Source: Lachnospiraceae bacterium (GTDB lineage: Bacteria; Bacillota; Clostridia; Lachnospirales; Lachnospiraceae). From it: a stretch of 64,000 nt of DNA. Below, one piece after another: positions 60,311 to 64,000 of this stretch. A model generated the notes under the pieces. The model saw only the letters and a program-made list of their open reading frames with translations. It searched no databases and was not told where the DNA came from. Location: NCBI GenBank assembly GCA_902363675.1, contig CABJAV010000006.1, forward strand, positions 62,001 through 126,000, given 5' to 3'. A program made the position numbers and the translations under genes. Positions within the stretch are counted from its first letter, which is position 1, and the number at the start of each line of letters is the position of its first letter.

Positions 60311-62029
60311 CTAACAGCCATTTGAAAGTGGCAGTTTCAAAATAATCTCACAATATTCCCCTTCTGTACTGTGTATCTCAAAGACATCTTCCGTTTTATA
60401 ATAATAACGGATTCTTTCAATGGTTCCCTGAAATCCAAAACTTCGGCTGTCTTTGCCGGAAAATAGAAGTTCCCGCTGGTGTGCGGACATACCGATTCCA
60501 TTGTCGTAAATGCTAAGAAATAGAAAATCTTCCTGACGTTTTACCGTGACACGGATAACCCCATGTTCGCCTTTTGGGCGAATCCCATGATAAATGGAAT
60601 TTTCTACGAGCGGCTGCAGAATCAGGCGCGGAACACGGATGGAAGACAGGCCTTCTTCAATTTCATATTCATCTGTAAAAATATCCTCAAAACGTGTTCT
60701 CTGCAGTGTAAGATAGCTTTTTACAATTTCTATTTCTTCTCCCAGAGACAAGTCCGTGCTTCCTTTACTTAAGAAACGACGGTAAAAATTTCCAAGAGTT
60801 TCCAACATATTATATACTTCATCGGTTCGGTTTTCCAAAGCCATATAACGGATCATATCCAGAGTGTTATACAAAAAGTGGGGCTTCATTTGCTCCTGAA
60901 GAGCATCTAATTCAGCCATCCGCAGTGTTTTTTCTTTTTGAAGAAGTTCTTCGATCAATTGATTGATCTCAATCAGCATAGCGTTGTAGCTGTTTTTTAA
61001 AAGACCGATCTCGTCATCGTTTACATTCATACTAACGCGGTGCAGCCAGCCGTTTTGCACTTCGGCCATGCTGTCGACCAAACGCTGGATCGGGTAGATG
61101 ACATTTTTGGCAATATAAGTATTGATCAGCCACATAAATGCGAGAAGTATAAAAGCGCCGATGATCAAAGCGACCAGTAATTTGGCAGGGAGCCCGTCTA
61201 AAATCCGTACTTCCAGACGGGAAGCAAGGATGAAATGAGAGTCTCCCAATGTGTCGCAGGTAAATATACTTTTGTAAAATAGTTTGTCCGTTTCTTCGCG
61301 CGTGTTTTGAAGTAGATTTTCCGGATTTAAGGAGGAAAATGTGCTTTCATTATCCTTGCAGATTAATCTGCCGGATGCGTCATAAAGAGCAAAATGGCTG
61401 GTTTCGCCGGAAAGCCCTTCATATGCCTGTTCAAAGAAGCGGCTTGGGAGATTGATTGCCAGGATACCGATCGGTTTTTGGGTGTTTATGTCATTGATGA
61501 CACGGACAAAAGACACCATTTCGCCAATGTTTGAGCGAAAGGCATCGCGAGTGCCTGCTTTAATAACGTAATTTCCCTTTTGAGCCATGACTTCGTCCAG
61601 CCATTCTGTTTCAAAAATCTTGTCGGTATTGACATAGGTGATTCCCGGACCGGTGTTAAGGTATTGGCCGTCCATGCGGAGAATCACGACATTACAAGAA
61701 AGATTAAATGTATTTAGAATGTCGTGGATCTCCTGGAGAGCATTTCGTGTGCGAGGAGTAGAATTACTCTCTGCAAGTAAAAAAGTGCGTACAGTGCTGC
61801 GAAGCATGGTAAGGCGGCTGATGCTGTTAATGGACTTCATGGTGCTGTCCAAGTTATTGGAAATAGCAGTTCGATTACTGATTTCTTTGTCGGCGATCGA
61901 TTGCTGCATTTGATTTTCCAAAATCAGATAGAAGATACCTGAGCAGAATAAAATGCATACAATCATTGTACAAAGAAACAAAAACTGAATTTTTTCCCGA
62001 AGCCCCAATGACAAAAAACGTTTCTTCAT
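60311..62029 (-). CDS. YesM-type sensor histidine kinase
   Basis: The 572-residue membrane kinase has a first helix at about residues 16-35, a 250-residue extracellular sensor domain, a second helix (about 282-304, LLVALIIGAFILLAFMWLI) and a HAMP domain. The His_kinase motif QMKPHFLYNTLDMIRYMALE (His about 379) and an ATPase domain (LSIYDNGIGMS) follow. It should sense an extracellular sugar or the solute-binding protein and phosphorylate the YesN-like partner, whose gene begins 37 bases downstream. Confidence 0.93.
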   Translation of the reverse strand: MKKRFLSLGLREKIQFLFLCTMIVCILFCSGIFYLILENQMQQSIADKEISNRTAISNNLDSTMKSINSISRLTMLRSTVRTFLLAESNSTPRTRNALQEIHDILNTFNLSCNVVILRMDGQYLNTGPGITYVNTDKIFETEWLDEVMAQKGNYVIKAGTRDAFRSNIGEMVSFVRVINDINTQKPIGILAINLPSRFFEQAYEGLSGETSHFALYDASGRLICKDNESTFSSLNPENLLQNTREETDKLFYKSIFTCDTLGDSHFILASRLEVRILDGLPAKLLVALIIGAFILLAFMWLINTYIAKNVIYPIQRLVDSMAEVQNGWLHRVSMNVNDDEIGLLKNSYNAMLIEINQLIEELLQKEKTLRMAELDALQEQMKPHFLYNTLDMIRYMALENRTDEVYNMLETLGNFYRRFLSKGSTDLSLGEEIEIVKSYLTLQRTRFEDIFTDEYEIEEGLSSIRVPRLILQPLVENSIYHGIRPKGEHGVIRVTVKRQEDFLFLSIYDNGIGMSAHQRELLFSGKDSRSFGFQGTIERIRYYYKTEDVFEIHSTEGEYCEIILKLPLSNGC

Positions 62030-62080
62030 AGTGCGTTATATCCCCAAAAATAACTATAAAATAAATTTATTATAGCACAT

Positions 62081-62905
62081 TTATCCTTTAATTGCACCTG
62101 CCATTAAACTTTCTTGTATTTTTTTGCTCATAAAACAATAAATGATGAGTGTCGGGAACGTGGCGATGACAAGAGCAGCACCGATCGGCCCCCATTTGGT
62201 CGTGTAAGCCCCGGAAAGTGCCTGGATACCTACCGACAATGTACGATATTTACTGTCACTGATAAAGATGACGGCAAACATAAGCTCATTCCACGCTTGT
62301 AGAAAGGTAAAAATGCCAATGGTAGAAAGTGCCGGTTTCATGAGCGGAAGCACAATGCGGAAGAAAATGCCATAGACACCACAGCCGTCGATACAGGCAG
62401 ACTCTTCAAGTTCACGTGGAATATTTTCAATGAAACTTTGACAGATCATAATCGCCATCGCCAATGCAAATGCGGTGTAAGGAATTATGAGTGCCTGATA
62501 GGAGTTTGTCATCTTTAATTCGCGTAAGATGATAAAAATTGGCAGGATTGCCGCGTGAATCGGTACCGTTAAGCCGAGCATAAAAATGCTGTTGACAAGT
62601 TTGCGGCCGCGCCATTCCATGCGGGAAAGTGCATAAGTCGCCATCAGGGAAAAGATGACAGTCAATGCAATCGTAGCAAAGGTGACAATGGCACTATTGG
62701 CAAAGTAAAGTGCCATATTTCCGGTATCGAGAGCCTCCGAATAGTTGCTCCACAGCCATTCTTTTGGCAGGCCGATGATGTTGTCGCCAAAGATTTCTTT
62801 ATTTGTCTTTAGGGAGAAGGTAAACATCCAATACAGCGGAAATAGGTTTACCAATGCCCAAAGAGAAAGTAAAATGTACATTATACTGGTTTTTACTTTT
62901 TTCAT
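62081..62905 (-). CDS. Carbohydrate ABC transporter permease (MalG/AraQ-like)
   Basis: The 274-residue protein has six membrane helices and the permease EAA loop (PRELEESACIDGCGVYGIFF), through which it contacts the ATPase. The N-terminal AL.NLFPLYWMFTFSLKT pattern is typical of CUT1 family MalG-type subunits. Its start follows the upstream permease stop directly. The ATPase (MsmX-like) is not in the window, as is usual for CUT1 operons. Confidence 0.94.
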   Translation of the reverse strand: MKKVKTSIMYILLSLWALVNLFPLYWMFTFSLKTNKEIFGDNIIGLPKEWLWSNYSEALDTGNMALYFANSAIVTFATIALTVIFSLMATYALSRMEWRGRKLVNSIFMLGLTVPIHAAILPIFIILRELKMTNSYQALIIPYTAFALAMAIMICQSFIENIPRELEESACIDGCGVYGIFFRIVLPLMKPALSTIGIFTFLQAWNELMFAVIFISDSKYRTLSVGIQALSGAYTTKWGPIGAALVIATFPTLIIYCFMSKKIQESLMAGAIKG

Positions 62906-63787
62906 TTAGTCCACCTCCGTTCGAAAACAGCGTTTGATCAGTATTGCGAAAAAGAAGCACAGGAAAATGATAAACATGGCAATCGAGCTTCCAAGTCCAT
63001 AGCGGCTTCGGTCGAAGATCATGTTAATCATCAAGGTACTTGGTACTTCACTTGCGTGAGCCGGACCGCCGCCGGTCAATACATAGATCAGGTCAAAGGC
63101 CTTCAAAGAACCGGTTACCGCAAAGATCACACACATACGCAAAACCGGCTTGATCATAGGAATTGTGATATAACGTGATAATTGGTGGTCATTGGCACCG
63201 TCAATCTTAGCTGCTTCACGGATATCCGGTGACAGACTTTTAATGCCTGCGTACATGAGGAGCATGTGGTAGCCGACGTATTGCCAAAGCATCGGGATGA
63301 AGCAGGCGGCAAGAGCATATTTTTGGTCGCCGAGCCAGGTCTTGCACCATGTGTCAAGACCGACGGCATGCAAAAAGGAATTGACAATACCGTATTGTGG
63401 ATTGTATATTTTCATCCACAATTGTCCGATGACGGTTGTGGATAACAAAACCGGAATGAAGAACACCGCCACAAAAAATCGTTCACCCTTGATGCCCTTT
63501 GCCAAAGTCAGAGCCAAAAGCAGGGCGAGGGGAAGCTGTAAAAAGACAGAAAGTCCGGCAAAGATAAAGGCGTTTCGCACGGTAGGGCCGAAGCCAAGAC
63601 TTTTTTCTGTAAATAATTCAATGTAATTTTGTATACCAACAAATGTGCCGGAAGTGATGCCGTCCCAGTCTAAAAGACTATAATATCCGGACATAAAGAT
63701 TGGTAAGATAATAATGGCTAAAAACAGCAATGCAGAAGGAAAGAGAAAAACGAAGATTGCTGTTTTGTTTTTTCTTATTTTGTCCAT
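62906..63787 (-). CDS. Carbohydrate ABC transporter permease (MalF/LplB-like)
   Basis: The 293-residue protein has six membrane helices and an EAA loop (DIREAAKIDGANDHQLSRY). The start MDKIRKNKTAIFVFLFPSAL and the closing basic tail fit CUT1 MalF-type subunits. ATG 63787 lies behind AAAGGAGG; a longer frame to 63880 would run into the hairpin region and is not supported. It forms the channel with the next gene and takes substrate from the binding protein encoded upstream. Confidence 0.94.
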   Translation of the reverse strand: MDKIRKNKTAIFVFLFPSALLFLAIIILPIFMSGYYSLLDWDGITSGTFVGIQNYIELFTEKSLGFGPTVRNAFIFAGLSVFLQLPLALLLALTLAKGIKGERFFVAVFFIPVLLSTTVIGQLWMKIYNPQYGIVNSFLHAVGLDTWCKTWLGDQKYALAACFIPMLWQYVGYHMLLMYAGIKSLSPDIREAAKIDGANDHQLSRYITIPMIKPVLRMCVIFAVTGSLKAFDLIYVLTGGGPAHASEVPSTLMINMIFDRSRYGLGSSIAMFIIFLCFFFAILIKRCFRTEVD

Positions 63788-63815
63788 GAAATCCTCCTTT
63801 AAACGAATCGTTATA

Positions 63816-63870
63816 ATGCCGGGCGGCTCCCGGACTGCAGCAATGCTGCTGTCTGGGAGCCGCCCGGCAT
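63816..63870. terminator. Strong hairpin between the binding-protein and permease genes
   Basis: ATGCCGGGCGGCTCCC pairs with GGGAGCCGCCCGGCAT around an imperfect inner stem (AGACAGCAGC / GCTGCAGTCC). There is no T run, so it is probably an RNA-stabilising or attenuating structure that lowers permease relative to binding protein, as is common in sugar ABC operons. Confidence 0.7.
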
Positions 63871-63899
63871 CAAATCCCATTCACAAAATTAACGTGTGA

Positions 63900-64000
63900 C
63901 TATTTTTTACTTAACTGCTTATCCATGCTGGCAGCAAATTCTTCCGGTTTCAGATCGCCTGCGAAGAGGGACTGAAGGAGTGTCAGATATTCTCCAGCAT
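63900..64000 (-). CDS. Extracellular solute-binding protein, C-terminal end only
   Basis: The last 33 codons on the minus strand read AGEYLTLLQSLFAGDLKPEE then FAASMDKQLSKK and stop at TAG (63902-63900). The G.L.PEEFA..MDK pattern is the usual end of sugar-binding lipoproteins of CUT1 transporters, and position next to two permeases supports this. The gene continues beyond the window. Confidence 0.8.
   Translation of the reverse strand, partial: AGEYLTLLQSLFAGDLKPEEFAASMDKQLSKK

Noticed and set aside
1..64000. tRNA, rRNA, CRISPR arrays, insertion sequences or prophage
   Set aside because: I saw no tRNA-like cloverleaf, rRNA stretch, regularly spaced repeats, transposase or integrase, so none is listed; a dedicated tRNA or Rfam scan was not possible.

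Overview
The window looks like a chromosomal segment of a gut-type Clostridia bacterium, most probably family Lachnospiraceae. The reasons are the housekeeping order plsX-acpP-rnc-smc-ftsY, the Gram-positive style RBSs (AGGAGG), YesMN-type regulators, SipW-class secreted proteins, and moderate-to-low GC. I cannot name the genus from sequence alone.

Layout. 1-7.3 kb is a core operon: plsX (5' end outside the window), acpP, rnc, smc, ftsY, ilvA. 7.5-10.9 kb is a surface-protein cluster of four exported proteins, at least two with SipW-cognate signal peptides, but no SipW peptidase is in the window. 11-16.9 kb holds alaS, the 3' relic of a chemotaxis receptor gene, rpsU, a Gfo/Idh/MocA oxidoreductase and a MerR-methyltransferase fusion. 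17-20.5 kb is the complete dTDP-L-rhamnose set (rfbB, D, A, C). 20.6-38.7 kb is a Wzx/Wzy-type capsule or exopolysaccharide locus: BY-kinase-like ATPase, Wzz-like co-polymerase, Alg14/Alg13-like pair, several GT2 enzymes, GT92, pyruvyltransferase, FrhB-like protein, Wzy and Wzx. Two large secreted beta-helix/BspA-repeat paralogues occur at 36.0 and 38.8 kb. The priming sugar-phosphate transferase lies apart at 51.8 kb, next to an XRE-fused nucleotide-sugar dehydrogenase.

The most interesting part is 41.1-50.1 kb, a lasso-type RiPP system inserted in the polysaccharide locus. It has one B2 leader peptidase, one B1/PqqD-like recognition protein and one ABC exporter. It has two asparagine-synthetase-like cyclases, two HPrK-like peptide kinases and two precursor peptides that share a leader (W....I.ELNINETA.G) but have very different, unusually long cores. 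One precursor (46772-46933, minus strand, 53 aa) is easily missed. It ends in Ser, the residue phosphorylated in paeninodin-type lasso peptides. A PF14907-type nucleotidyltransferase at 33.8 kb may be an additional tailoring enzyme, as in the pseudomycoidin cluster. A response regulator/histidine kinase pair lies directly after the exporter.

A 47-bp promoter element (palindrome ATAGGA-N6-TCCTAT abutting a TTGNNN-17-TATACT promoter) occurs before the priming transferase and again after the sulP gene. A more diverged copy precedes the first gene of the capsule locus, which suggests a shared regulator. The right end (57.1-64 kb) is a xylan/xyloside-use locus: GH43 beta-xylosidase on the plus strand, then on the minus strand a YesL-like protein, YesN/YesM two-component system, two sugar ABC permeases and the tail of a solute-binding protein. 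A 5'-truncated SulP transporter gene separates the two regions.
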